Assembly: GCF_021789315.1 (NCBI RefSeq)
Contig: NZ_CP084561.1
Location: 4,340,001 to 4,404,000 of the forward strand
DNA from: Arthrobacter sp. FW305-BF8
Lineage (GTDB): Bacteria; Actinomycetota; Actinomycetes; Actinomycetales; Micrococcaceae
Direction of reading: 5' to 3'
Length of the DNA: 64,000 nucleotides
How positions within the stretch are numbered: the first letter of the stretch is position 1; each line of letters begins with the position of its first letter. The position numbers were made by a program, and so were the translations under genes. Of this stretch, positions 17,271-26,150 are shown in pieces. Under the pieces are notes generated by a model. The model saw nothing but the letters and a program-made list of their open reading frames with translations. It was not told the DNA's origin and did not search any database.

Positions 17271-17570
17271 GCAGAACCGTTCAAGCCCACAGCGGGAGCC
17301 ACACCGCCAACACTGGTCGGTCGCGCAGGGGCACCGGGGCTTTTGACCATCATCACTGGGTTCAGGGGTATCGGCAAGACGGTGATGTTGAGCGCAGCCA
17401 AAGGGGATCGCCCGGGCACACGGGGGGCTGTCATCTCCCGAAGGGCCACGCCCGGATTCCTAGCCGGAATCGGCGATGACATGTTTGGCCTCCCCGATGA
17501 GCTCGGCGAAGGACCTCCCGCCGGCAAAATCACAGCCTTCTCTGCAGCCGGGTTCGGGTTGACGACTGGG
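17271..17570 (+). pseudogene. N-terminal remnant of an AAA/P-loop ATPase gene
   Basis: The frame encodes FKPTAGATPPTLVGR, then LLTIITGFRGIGKTVML, a Walker A motif as in actinobacterial 'GRGTGKTV' ATPases. After a decayed stretch come RRATPGFLAGI and KITAFSAAGFG, two further family landmarks. Linkers between them are missing or altered, and the frame soon runs into unrelated residues. About 100 codons remain of a protein that normally has roughly 400. A matching C-terminal piece on the same strand lies at 24448-24650. Confidence 0.65.
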
Positions 17571-17702
17571 CATCCGTGGCGACAACCACCAACCTCCAGC
17601 GCGCCGCAGCCGGACTGGGCCTGGACGGCGCCAACTTTGTTGGAGTCGGTCCCGGCAAAGTGGACCCGGCCGTTGGCGCCGACACTGGGGACAATGCAGA
17701 CA

Positions 17703-18404
17703 TCAATGAAGGTCACAGGCTCGTACTCCAGAGCAAACTGGTTCGTTTTCACCAGCCGAGTGGGCCCTATCTGCTTTATTTAGCATTTCATCTCCACCCT
17801 CTTCGGCTTGTGAAAGAACCTGGTTGACCACTGCAATGAGAGACTCCAAGGAAAGAGACAACGCGACAGGGTTCGCAAGTAGTTGCTCGACCATTCTTGG
17901 CGCGAAACGGAACAGCTCCAATCCGGCAACCACAACAGCCAGTTCATAGCCTTCATCGCACTCCACCGGCTGCATGCTGATCGGCGTGCCAGCAGCCGCA
18001 AAGTCTCCTTGGAGAAGTGATAGGTCAACAAGGCGGATTACGATGAGTTGCTGCTCTAGGAGGGCAGCGTGAACCTCGGCAGATACTGGATAGCTCACTG
18101 GTCCCATAAAGCCTGCTATGGGGTCCTGAATCATCTGAGTCAGAGTGTAAATGAGAGGGGTCGTCATGGACTGTAATTCTTGTAGTCTGGTTGACAAATT
18201 TCGTGGCTGCGTTCGACGAGTGTCGAATGCGAGGAGAAGATCATGTTCCCCTAATTCGTGTACTGCATATCCTGAGCACCCTTCCCGAGCCTCTAACAAA
18301 AACTCACCAATGCTATTCCACTCGGGCTGATGCATGCTGATATGGACGGCAATGCGAGTGATTTCACCTGGTTCCTCTACAATGCTTTCGGTTTGAAGAA
18401 TCAC
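17703..18404 (-). CDS. Hypothetical 233-residue protein
   Basis: It starts at GTG 18404 with AAGGGAG eight bases upstream. It appears soluble, acidic and mixed alpha/beta, with LLLAFDTRRTQ near residue 58 and a Leu-rich helical C-terminal part (VEQLLANPVALSLSLESLIAVVNQ in two segments). No signal peptide or known domain was recognised. Base composition is clearly more AT-rich than the flanking genome, which suggests acquired DNA. It is convergent with the AAA ATPase remnant. Confidence 0.6.
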   Translation of the reverse strand: MILQTESIVEEPGEITRIAVHISMHQPEWNSIGEFLLEAREGCSGYAVHELGEHDLLLAFDTRRTQPRNLSTRLQELQSMTTPLIYTLTQMIQDPIAGFMGPVSYPVSAEVHAALLEQQLIVIRLVDLSLLQGDFAAAGTPISMQPVECDEGYELAVVVAGLELFRFAPRMVEQLLANPVALSLSLESLIAVVNQVLSQAEEGGDEMLNKADRAHSAGENEPVCSGVRACDLH

Positions 18405-19007
18405 GGTTATCTCCCTTCAACCCTCGGCTGTTATTAGACGGAATCACGCAGCAGCCAGCTGGAGGTATGCAAGTGTTGGACACTCTGGAGCGAGCAGCCA
18501 CTGGGGTTTGTCGTGCCCGAACCGACTGTCCATCCCGCTGGTCGATGCTGGCAGGTTCATCCAGCGGAGAGTTACTCGATCATCCCCGATATACCTGAGG
18601 AGAATCTGAGGCCTTCCATGGAAATTGCCTTAGAAGTTCCACGTCCGGGAGGACGAGACATATAGGCCGATGCGGAATGGTCAGGGTGCTGCAGCGACCA
18701 GGCACGAGAGCGCCTCGGCCATGTGCCTTTGATTGAAACCGCTGTCGGGACAAACAGGTAGACGGAACGCCGGTTATCGACGTTCAGAGTACGCGTCATT
18801 AGACGAGGGAATCGCGCATCTATTAATAGCCTTGGCTCGGTCCCGAAGCGAATGCGCGGTAGCACAGGGCTAGCCGAGATTGGTCCTTCGGCTTCCCAGC
18901 AGCTGCTGTAACGTAGCCATTCGAGGAGCTGGGGCCCGGCAATTTGCGGTAAGCGGCCGCCCTCGATGTGGCCAGTTACGGCGCCGCTGCTGCGCAGCGC
19001 GCTGTTA
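18405..19007. other. 603 bases without a supported gene; holds dif-like repeat copy B
   Basis: The stretch has only weak frames (for example a 97-codon minus-strand frame at 18572-18865 without a ribosome site). The notable content is the diverged repeat at 18757-18784. Composition is AT-richer than average. Confidence 0.5.
18757..18784 (+). repeat. Diverged dif-like repeat, copy B
   Basis: It contains GACGGAAC followed by a RTTATCGRCGTT-type core, in the same orientation as the copies at 16432, 22570 and 26409. By eye its complement matches about 17 of 28 positions of the actinobacterial dif consensus as I remember it. Confidence 0.45.
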
Positions 19008-20261
19008 TCAGCAGGCAGTCGGTTCTCCGAAGGGCAGTGACGTACCGGCTATGAGCCAAGCGCTTCCGTTCCAATGCATGGCGTAGCGGATTTTCCAGCT
19101 TGAGCACGTTTGGCCGTTTCTGCCGTGCGCAGCATCCTGGCTGGTTTGTAGGTTTACATCTGCGGAAAGGGTATCGCCGCTTCCGGTGACGTCAACGATT
19201 TCGGCCTTTCGCCAGTACGAGGATCCGAGCTCGGCACTCCACGCAACTGAGTCACCGAAACTTGCTTGGAGTTCGGGGGTGAATTGCTTGAATGCAGCGG
19301 GGTAGGCCCCTTGGTTGATGCCCTGGCCATGAAGTAAGAGGCTCTGTCCGATGTTGCGCGCTTGATCGTGGCTGGCCAAGACCGTCAGCGGGAAGAATCC
19401 TGACCCTGGTGCCGGGGCGTTACCGCATTCTTTGAGCCTTACCGGCACCGATCGTGCCTCCCATTCCTGAACGGCCGCAGCAGCTCGCGGTGCAGTCACC
19501 GCGTAGGCGATCCCTTCGGCCCGGACATCTTGGTCGAATTCGATAGTGACAACAACACCTGAAACCTCACCATCTTGGGTAATTAGCGGTCCACCGCTGT
19601 TCCCGTGGTTGATAGCGGCGTCAGTTTGAATCAGGTTACTGAGGATTCGATTTCCAATTTTCTGTTCCGCGTTCAAAGCACTCACTGTCCCTCGCGTCAA
19701 GGTGAATGGCCGCCCTAAGGGAAATCCTAGGGCCGCGACATCCGTCCCTATTGGCGGTGCAGTCGTTCTGAACTGAAACTGATGGCCTTGAACAGGAGTC
19801 TCGGTTCTCACAAGCGCTAAATCAGCTAGTTCATTCACGCCGAGAGTCGTGGCATTGACGGAGGTTCGACCAAACGAAATGCTTATGGCGGAAGCGTCCC
19901 GTACCATGTGTGCGGCGGTAACGACCAGATCAGGACCAACGAGAAATCCCGTGCCCGTGAAACTGTTCTCACATGTTGTGACGCTGAACTGCCCCACGCC
20001 CGATTGCACCTGGGTAACCACCTCGGGCCAGCTCTTGGGAACAGCTTCCGTGCTTGCAGTCGGGCTCTGGGCGGGGCTCTCACTGGGGGTAGTGCTCTGG
20101 CTTGGAACGGGCGTAGGCGCCGGCGCTGGTGTAGACAGACTGGGCGATGAATCAGGTGGGGGCGGGGGGCCAGGCAGATTTGTGCAGCCCGTGGTCGAAA
20201 TACAAAGGCTCATAACTGCCGCAATCGCACAACGCCCGATAGGACTCCGCTTAGTGCTCAT
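19008..20261 (-). CDS. Secreted lipoprotein with trypsin-like (HtrA-type) serine protease domain
   Basis: A 417-residue protein from ATG 20261 with GGGAGG six bases upstream. The signal peptide ends in a lipobox, STTGC (Cys about 26), so it should be anchored on the outer face of the membrane. A Pro/Ser/Thr-rich linker of about 60 residues follows. The chymotrypsin-fold domain then has GTGFLVGPDLVVTAAH (His), ELADLALV (Asp) and NHGNSGGPL (Ser). The last roughly 130 residues form an extra domain of unknown type that resembles a small NTF2-like or binding module. An in-frame ATG further upstream would place a charged segment before the signal peptide and is unlikely. Confidence 0.82.
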   Translation of the reverse strand: MSTKRSPIGRCAIAAVMSLCISTTGCTNLPGPPPPPDSSPSLSTPAPAPTPVPSQSTTPSESPAQSPTASTEAVPKSWPEVVTQVQSGVGQFSVTTCENSFTGTGFLVGPDLVVTAAHMVRDASAISISFGRTSVNATTLGVNELADLALVRTETPVQGHQFQFRTTAPPIGTDVAALGFPLGRPFTLTRGTVSALNAEQKIGNRILSNLIQTDAAINHGNSGGPLITQDGEVSGVVVTIEFDQDVRAEGIAYAVTAPRAAAAVQEWEARSVPVRLKECGNAPAPGSGFFPLTVLASHDQARNIGQSLLLHGQGINQGAYPAAFKQFTPELQASFGDSVAWSAELGSSYWRKAEIVDVTGSGDTLSADVNLQTSQDAAHGRNGQTCSSWKIRYAMHWNGSAWLIAGTSLPFGEPTAC

Positions 20262-20746
20262 CAATTGCCTCCCGGTCCTGAAGGAACGGGGCACCCTTGT
20301 CAGTCGTGATTGTGGGTCACGCCTGCCTGCTGCCCCGCAAGGTTATTCTTAAGTTGTGAAAGCGGCACGAAGTGCTGTTTCTAGCAAGGAGCTAAATTGC
20401 GGGACCTTTCCATTGTTCGAATCGGCTGCCACTTATCCTGACTCAAGTACCCCAGCGATGACAGCGTAACACCGGGAAAACCAGGTTCTGCGTTCCGGAG
20501 CTTGAATTTTGTAGGTGTCTGTTGGCGTGAGGTGATTTTGTCCTGACATCACTAATGGGTTTTCCGACGCAAGATCGCCGTCTCGGTCGCACAGCGCGGC
20601 AACATTGGAGAGGCAGCGACCAGCGTAGCCATCAAGTAAGTTCTATTGTCTGCGAGGGGCACGGCGTTTCGCCGGGCTTCAATAGAGGAGAGGACCCGGC
20701 ATTTGCCGGCGCCCGTCGAAATGGTGCCTATTTTTGGGGGATTCCA
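20262..20746. other. 485-base intergenic region between divergent protease and TetR genes
   Basis: No frame with a good ribosome site is present. The region must hold the promoters of both flanking genes. I see no clear palindrome or hairpin that I could assign to the TetR protein. Confidence 0.5.
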
Positions 20747-21406
20747 ATGGCTAATTCAGCACGTGAACCTGGCACGTCTGCCTCATGGACCGGCGCGGAT
20801 GCCCGGCACGGCTTTGCAGATCCGAGCCAGCACTCGTCGGCTGGCGCCGATACCAGGGAACGCATCCTGAGCACCGCATACGAGCTTTTCTCCCGGCGGA
20901 GTATCCGGGATGTCGGCGTCAACGAACTGATCGAGTCATCCGAAGTTGCCAAGTCGACGTTCTACCGGCACTTCCCCTCAAAGGACGATCTTGTCCTGGC
21001 AGTTCTGGCCCTTCGGGACCAGATCTGGTTCAGCGAAATCGTTGCCGAAGCTCAGCGCCGCAGCGCTACCCCGGAAGAGGAGTTGCTTGTCATCTTCGAC
21101 GTTTTCGCCGACCGGCTCGGGGACGGCGGCTATAAAACCAACATGCTGATCAAGGTCCTCATGGAAATGGGCCCCGACCATCCGCTGGGCCAGGCGAGCG
21201 TCACATATCTGGCCAGGATCCGCGGGCACGTCCAGGCCGTGGCCGATGACGCCGGCCTGGAGCACTCTGAGCTGTTCGCCCGGGCATGGCACCTCCTGTT
21301 GAAGGGCTCCATCATTTCGGCCATGGAAGGGGACCAGCAGGCGGCCAGCCTGGCCAAGGACATGGCGGGGATCATCATCGCGCGCCACCGCCGCAGCTTG
21401 CCCTGA
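20747..21406 (+). CDS. TetR/AcrR-family transcriptional regulator
   Basis: A 219-residue protein. ATG 20747 has GGGGGAT upstream; the frame is open to 20555 but the early part is not protein-like. A polar 35-residue extension precedes the helix-turn-helix: RERILSTAYELFSRRSIRDVG, then SSEVAKSTFYRHFPSKDDLV (residues about 60-80), the canonical TetR recognition helix. The C-terminal domain is all helical. The ligand and target are unknown; the divergent protease gene is 486 bases away. A short frame and the broken RsbQ-like gene follow in the same direction. Confidence 0.85.
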   Translation: MANSAREPGTSASWTGADARHGFADPSQHSSAGADTRERILSTAYELFSRRSIRDVGVNELIESSEVAKSTFYRHFPSKDDLVLAVLALRDQIWFSEIVAEAQRRSATPEEELLVIFDVFADRLGDGGYKTNMLIKVLMEMGPDHPLGQASVTYLARIRGHVQAVADDAGLEHSELFARAWHLLLKGSIISAMEGDQQAASLAKDMAGIIIARHRRSLP

Positions 21407-21455
21407 CAGGCCCGCAGTCCCGACTTACCTGTGCATGCGGGCTAGGATGAGCCTC

Positions 21456-21548
21456 ATGAGTTCCGATGATGAGAAGGAACCTCCTGTACCCGGAGATCTC
21501 GTCGGTACCCCGAAGCGCATCCACCGCGAACAGGGTTCCCAAAAATGA
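21456..21548 (+). CDS. Possible 30-codon peptide or leader remnant
   Basis: An ATG at 21456 preceded by TAGGATGAG opens a 30-codon frame that is rich in charged and Pro residues (MSSDDEKEPPVPGDLVGTP...). It ends 46 bases before the RsbQ-like gene. It has no known relative that I recognise and could be the truncated start of another gene. Confidence 0.25.
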   Translation: MSSDDEKEPPVPGDLVGTPKRIHREQGSQK

Positions 21549-21594
21549 CTTACTTCAAGGCGGGCCTAAAACTCATCCAGACGGGAGTGAGGGT

Positions 21595-22430
21595 ATGGTC
21601 AAGGCATCAAGTGAGGCAGCTGCGGCGGTTATCCGTCGGAACAATGTCACCCTCTCTGGCCGGGATGATGGGCAGGTAGTGATGTTTGCCCACGGTTTTG
21701 GCTGCGATCAGGGTATGTGGCGGAAGCTGGTGCCCTATTTCGTTGATGATTACCGGTTGGTGCTGTTTGATCGTGTGGGTGCCGGACACTCCGACATCAG
21801 CGCCTATGACTGGGAGACGTACAGGTCCCTAGATGGGTACGCGGCCGACATGTTGGAGATTTGCGCCGCCCTTGAACTCGAGGACGTCATCCTCGTGGGC
21901 CACAGTGTCAGCACGATGATCGCGGTGATCGCCGCCGTGCAGGACCCCAACCGTTTCTCCCATCTGGTCCTGCTTGCTCCTTCACCCCGGCATACGGATG
22001 ACCCGTACGACGGCTACGTGGGCGGGTTTTCACGGGAAGACATCGAGGCCCTGCTGGCATCTCTGGACAGCGACTATTTTGCCTGGGCCGCGGCCTTGGC
22101 GCCCGTGGTTATGGGCAACCTGCAGGAGCCGGACTTAGCGGAGGACCTGCGCGTCAGCTTTTGCCGGACAGATCCGTCAATCGCACGGCACTTCGCTGGG
22201 GTAACTTTCTTTTCTGACACCCGCCCTGAACTGAAAAGATGCGCACCAGCTGCCTCATTCTGCAGTGCTCCGACGATCGGCTTGCCCCGCCGGAAGTGGG
22301 CACCTACCTGCACAAGAATCTGGAACACAGCACCCTGGTGCAGCTTCAGGCCACCGGGCACTGCCCCCACGTCAGCGCGCCGGAGGAAACGGCCCGGGCG
22401 ATTCTGCACTACCTCGGTACCCGCTCCTGA
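21595..22430 (+). pseudogene. RsbQ-like alpha/beta-hydrolase gene with one frameshift
   Basis: From ATG 21595 (good GGGAGTGAGGG site) the frame encodes an RsbQ/KAI2-type hydrolase: NNVTLSGRDDGQVVMFAHGFG, RLVLFDRVGAGHSD, and the nucleophile Ser in VGHSVSTM. The frame leaves the family at an A4 run (22234-22237). The -1 frame then resumes exactly with TSCLILQCSDDRLAPP (catalytic Asp) and ATGHCPHVSAPEET (catalytic His), ending at 22430. One extra A would restore a protein of about 278 residues. RsbQ acts with RsbP in energy-stress activation of sigma-B in Bacillus; no partner is seen here. It may be a pseudogene, a phase-variable tract or a sequencing error. Confidence 0.75.
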
Positions 22431-22569
22431 CGGGCGCCACGGGCCCAGCACGTTCAACTTGCAGCCTTCTTCCCACCTGGCCACCCAGTGTGTATGCCAC
22501 GCCGAGCTGCCTCGCCTGGCCACCCCTATGGCATGCACTAAATCTCCCTACGGGATACTGTGCCGGTTT

Positions 22570-22597
22570 AGTTAACGGAATCTCGATTATCGGCGTT
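22570..22597 (-). repeat. Diverged dif-like repeat, copy C (best match to dif)
   Basis: On the minus strand it reads AACGCCGATAA, a 6-base spacer TCGAGA, then TTCCGTTAACT. This 11-6-11 layout is that of XerC/XerD sites. The left arm shares CGCCGATAA with the actinobacterial dif consensus as I remember it, and 21 of 28 positions agree by eye. It is placed in the 22431-22747 intergenic gap after the RsbQ-like pseudogene. Strand refers to the dif-like reading direction; all copies share it. Confidence 0.5.
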
Positions 22598-22747
22598 CCA
22601 AAAAACTGCCAGGCGAGGCCCCCGCGGGTCGGGAATTCCCTTTGAGGATTCGCCGCGGGAGCCTGCTTGGGTGTCGTCCTGCTGTTTCCAGCGCATGCTG
22701 CAGCAGGCGGCGGTTCCGGGTTTGCGCGTTCCGGAGCCTGGCGAGGG

Positions 22748-23215
22748 CTATCCCTCGCTGGAGTGCCGGTTGTAGATTACGCGGCAGTCGTTGCCACCTC
22801 CATACTTCTGGCAGTAGTAAAGCGCCCACTGGCCGGCGTAGGTTGCCGAAGTGTTGGCATTAGAACCCCAAGCTCCGTACGGCTTTGAAACCGCGACTGC
22901 GAGGTACGCGTTATGGGCGTAACCGGTGGAGATACAGTTGTATTTGCCCTCCGATTGATTGCGGTTGCATTGGTCCAGTGCGATGTTGCGTGCTTCCTCA
23001 CCCGAAGATGCAAAGGCCTGCCACCCCGCGAAGTTGCCGGGGTAGAAAGCGAAGGAGACGTAGCGGTCTGCGGCGGCGGCCTTAGCCTGCACAGTGGACT
23101 GAGCGAGCGTTGCCAGGGGCGAAGCCGCGGCCGTCAGACCGCTGCCGGAGAACAGAAAGGCCATGAGGAGGATTACGATGGCGAGTGGACGACGGCGTCC
23201 GGGACTTGTTTTCAT
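22748..23215 (-). CDS. Secreted DUF4189-domain protein
   Basis: A 155-residue protein from ATG 23215 with AAAGGAT upstream (an upstream ATG at 23257 lacks this). A signal peptide runs through LAIVILLMAFLFSGSGLTAAAS. The mature part has the DUF4189 pattern: EEARNIALDQCNR, then YGAWGSNANTSATYAGQWALYYCQ and YGGGNDCRVIYN, with paired Cys likely disulfide-bonded. DUF4189 proteins are exported and of unknown function. The gene is flanked by non-coding DNA and a dif-like repeat. Confidence 0.82.
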   Translation of the reverse strand: MKTSPGRRRPLAIVILLMAFLFSGSGLTAAASPLATLAQSTVQAKAAAADRYVSFAFYPGNFAGWQAFASSGEEARNIALDQCNRNQSEGKYNCISTGYAHNAYLAVAVSKPYGAWGSNANTSATYAGQWALYYCQKYGGGNDCRVIYNRHSSEG

Positions 23216-23894
23216 GGTGAATCCTTTACCCCTGCACTTGGTGGCGGGGGTCTTCATGAAGGTGTGGCTGGGTGAAGTGAGCCAGGTCTGGTGACCCGGG
23301 AACGGCCAGTGTCAGGCGAGCCTTCCCTTCGGGACCGATAACTTTTTCGAGCACATTCAATGGCTGGACCGGATTGCGGGCCGACTGGGCATGAAGGTCG
23401 CTGCGTCTGGTCTGCCGCTTCGGCGTCTCTTCCGGCGGCATTTTCCCCAAGGTCCAGCGACCTGCTGCGTCATTTGCCACCCACAACAGGGCGCGTTCTT
23501 TTCCGAAACCACCTTTTAGATGTGAATCCGGAGGAGAATAAGACGCCGCTATTGTTTGCCTTTTCTCAAAACCAAGGGCAACCACGCCCTGGTACAGGTT
23601 CACAGAACGATGTTTGTGACGCGGCACCAGCCCCGCCAATGTCATTATAGGGAATTGGATTTCCCTGTAATCTCGGTGTGGGCTTTCCATGAATACGTCC
23701 GTTGCGGCACAGGATGGAAAGCGCGCTGAACCCGCGGATACTTGGGGTTCTGCTGCGTATCATGGACCTGCCGACCATAGAAATCAAGACCTACTTAATG
23801 CGTTTACGGGAAGTCAATGTTTGTTGGTAGGTGGTAACCTGCTTTTTCCAATCAATTCCAGCCAAGGGCCGCGGAGTACGCTGCCGACCGGACA
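23216..23894. other. 679 bases without a supported gene
   Basis: The stretch has open frames on both strands (for example 23226-23690 minus) without domains, good starts or neighbouring logic. No repeat or hairpin of note was seen. Confidence 0.45.
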
Positions 23895-24290
23895 TCAGGG
23901 TGTCTCTCTCACGTTCCGGCGGTAGTTGAGGTATTGCTCTCCGTAGGTGCTGGTAAGGGTTGATTCCCCGTAGCCCTTCACGAACGCGGCGACGGCAATG
24001 AGGACGATCACGGCGTAGAGCGCGAGCGGCCAGCTGCCGAACAGGAGTGTCTGGCCCAGGATGATGGTGAGCACCGCCAGGTACTGGGGTTGCGTACGAA
24101 CCGGTAGGGCCCTGCCTCGACCAGCGTCTCGGTGGGAGCTACCGGGGCCGAGGTTCCGGGGTGCGTGGCGAACAGCGCAAAGGCGTGCAGGAGGAAGCCG
24201 CGCCTGCAATGATCGCAGTCCAGCCGTTCTCGAGGGCCAGGCCCTGGAGATCGTGCTGGACGATGCCGGCGGTTAGGCCTACTTTCTGCA
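23895..24290 (-). pseudogene. Broken isoprenylcysteine-carboxyl-methyltransferase-like membrane protein gene
   Basis: Family sequence is spread over three frames. First ENGWTAIIAGAA (about 24190-24231), then VEAGPYRFVRNP in a second frame, then QYLAVLTIILGQTLLFGSWPL and STYGEQYLNYRRNVRETP in the third, ending at the stop at 23895. PYRFVRNPxYL and YGExYxxYxxxV are hallmarks of the ICMT/PEMT-like methyltransferases with conserved C-terminal Arg/Glu. At least two frameshifts make it non-functional as written. Confidence 0.68.
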
Positions 24291-24447
24291 GGCCTACGGG
24301 CGAACCCCCTTGGGAGACAGCGTCCGAGAAGGTGATCACGGTCGGTGATGCCCGGCTTGCCGTAGAGCCCGGAACAGCCGACTGGACCACGGGTTCGTCG
24401 CACGCTGGCAACGGGCCACACTTGCCGAGCGGCACTGTCTGCGCGCG

Positions 24448-24650
24448 ATGAGCCAGGACGATGAAGGCCCCTCGGCTACGGCAGACCTGAGCGGGGGCGC
24501 CTCGGGAAGGACCACAGCTCCCTCACCAGCCAGCGCCCCCGCCTCATCGAAAAGGGGATCATTTTCGCCCCCGAAGATGGGCTCGTACAGTACACCGTCC
24601 CTGGAACGGGCGCCTTCATTGCCCGCAAAAGACTAATTCGGCATTACCAT
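24448..24650 (+). pseudogene. C-terminal remnant of an AAA/P-loop ATPase gene
   Basis: The first part reads MSQDDEGPSATADLSG, then after a frameshift in a G5 run the next frame gives SLTSQRPRLIEKGIIFAPEDG, followed by LVQYTVPGTGAFIARK. This is the winged-helix C-terminus usual in the same ATPase family as the remnant at 17271-17570, on the same strand. It may be the other end of that gene, or of a sister copy. Confidence 0.62.
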
Positions 24651-24734
24651 AAGCAGCGCCCCGCAATCACCCGACCCCGCCAGTATGCGGGGCCCGACAT
24701 CGTCGAGATCGCGGCAACAGCCACTCGTAGTTAG

Positions 24735-25265
24735 ACCCTCCGCCGCGAGTGCGGAGGACAAGGAAAACGCGGGCCCAGGGTAAGCGATTGGCCGGGATCG
24801 GCCCGGTGCAGACCCGGCAGGTGGGGATAAAATCGCTCATAGGCCGGGATGGAAACGCAATCGGTCCGGCCTCTGATCCTCACCCCGCCCCTGATGGCGA
24901 TTACCTGACCCATCCGGTGGCAATCTGGCAGCACCGCTGGCGTTTCTGTCCGACCGCTCCTTGCAGTGGACTTTCCGTGCCCTTTGGTGTGCCCACAACT
25001 GCATCTTTCCAAGTGAGCCGTGCCGGCCGCGCCCTTCCGGAAGAGGGGCTCCGATCTCATCCATGCGGACGGTATGTGCAGCAGGGGGTTGCGCCCAATT
25101 AGGAGCCAGCACGCGGGTGGTGCGGTTGTCCTTCGGGTGAGCGTCCGGTCCCGAGGACCGAAGTCAAAGTCGACGGTTCCGCACACCTTCGGTGCGGCCT
25201 GGCTTTGCCGCGCCCAAAAGCCAATGCCTGGCGGGCAGCAGCCACCACCTGTGAGAAGAAAACCC
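24735..25265. other. 531 bases without a supported gene; leader of the LysM gene
   Basis: A 7-base-stem hairpin (24737-24757, CCTCCGC/GCGGAGG) marks the start. The last 250 bases upstream of the LysM gene contain several short inverted repeats, including 25148-25163 (CGGTCC/GGACCG region) and a CCGCAC/GTGCGG pair near 25180-25195, so a structured 5' leader is possible. No confident coding frame is present. Confidence 0.45.
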
Positions 25266-26150
25266 ATGAATAACGCCCCCCGGCGCATCCGCGCCACTCT
25301 GACCGCGGGAGCAGTCTCCGCGGCCGTCCTTTCCACCCTGTTCAGCGGCCCAGCCGCGCAACCAGCCACCCCATCGCAAATCCAGGCACCGATCCAAGTC
25401 CAGGCGCCGCTAAGGGCAGCGGCAGCCGGCGTCTATGTCGTCAGACGAGGTGACACCCTCAGCGGAATCGCCGCCCGCCACGGCGTCAGCTTGAGGACCA
25501 TCCTCGCCATCAATCGAATGAACATGCGCACTATCATCTATCCGGGCCAGAGGATCCGGATCCGGATCGGCACCGCGGCTCGATCCGCAATTCACATTGT
25601 GAGGCGCGGAGAAACCCTCAGCGGAATCGCGGCGAGGTATGGGATCAGCCTCAGGACAATCCTTGCGGTCAACCGGATGAACATTCGCACCGTCATTTAC
25701 CCGGGTCAGCGGATCATCATCAGCCGGTCGGGTCGGGGATGGGCCCCGGCAACGAACCCGAGTGTTGCGCAGCTGAAGTCCATGGTTGCAAACACGGCCC
25801 GCCGGATGGGTGTCAGGCCGTCCCTGGCCTTGGCCATCGCCCTGCAGGAGTCCAGCTTCCGGCAGAACGTCACCTCCTGGGCAGGTGCAATTGGCACCAT
25901 GCAGATCATGCCGAGCTCGGGTGTCTGGGCGTCCCAGCTCGTCGGCCGGCCCCTGAACCTGCGCAACGCCCAGGACAATATCACCGCCGGGGTGGCCATC
26001 ATCCGGGTTTTGATTTGGACCAGCCCGAACCTGCGAATCGCGATCGCTTCCTATTACCAGGGACAGCGGTCCGTCATGACCCGCGGCATGTACAGGGACA
26101 CCCGTGCCTACGTCGCCTCGGTACTGAATCACGAGAGGAGATTCCGCTGA
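25266..26150 (+). CDS. Secreted peptidoglycan hydrolase: two LysM domains plus lytic transglycosylase domain
   Basis: A 294-residue protein. ATG 25266 is followed by a basic stretch and a signal peptide ending near Ala-Gln-Pro-Ala (about residue 37). Two LysM repeats bind peptidoglycan: YVVRRGDTLSGIAARHGVS (about 56-100) and HIVRRGETLSGIAARYGIS (about 112-156), each ending in YPGQRI. The C-terminal SLT (transglycosylase) domain has LALAIALQESSF, with the catalytic Glu, then GAIGTMQIMPSSG and NAQDNITAGV. It should cleave glycan strands in the wall during growth or resuscitation. Confidence 0.88.
   Translation: MNNAPRRIRATLTAGAVSAAVLSTLFSGPAAQPATPSQIQAPIQVQAPLRAAAAGVYVVRRGDTLSGIAARHGVSLRTILAINRMNMRTIIYPGQRIRIRIGTAARSAIHIVRRGETLSGIAARYGISLRTILAVNRMNIRTVIYPGQRIIISRSGRGWAPATNPSVAQLKSMVANTARRMGVRPSLALAIALQESSFRQNVTSWAGAIGTMQIMPSSGVWASQLVGRPLNLRNAQDNITAGVAIIRVLIWTSPNLRIAIASYYQGQRSVMTRGMYRDTRAYVASVLNHERRFR

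Noticed and set aside
23226..23690. A 154-codon minus-strand frame
   Set aside because: It has no ribosome site, no domain and no sensible composition; it overlaps the DUF4189 leader.
25020..25265. A ydaO/c-di-AMP riboswitch upstream of the LysM-transglycosylase gene
   Set aside because: The conserved core words of that class as I remember them are not present; only generic hairpins are seen.
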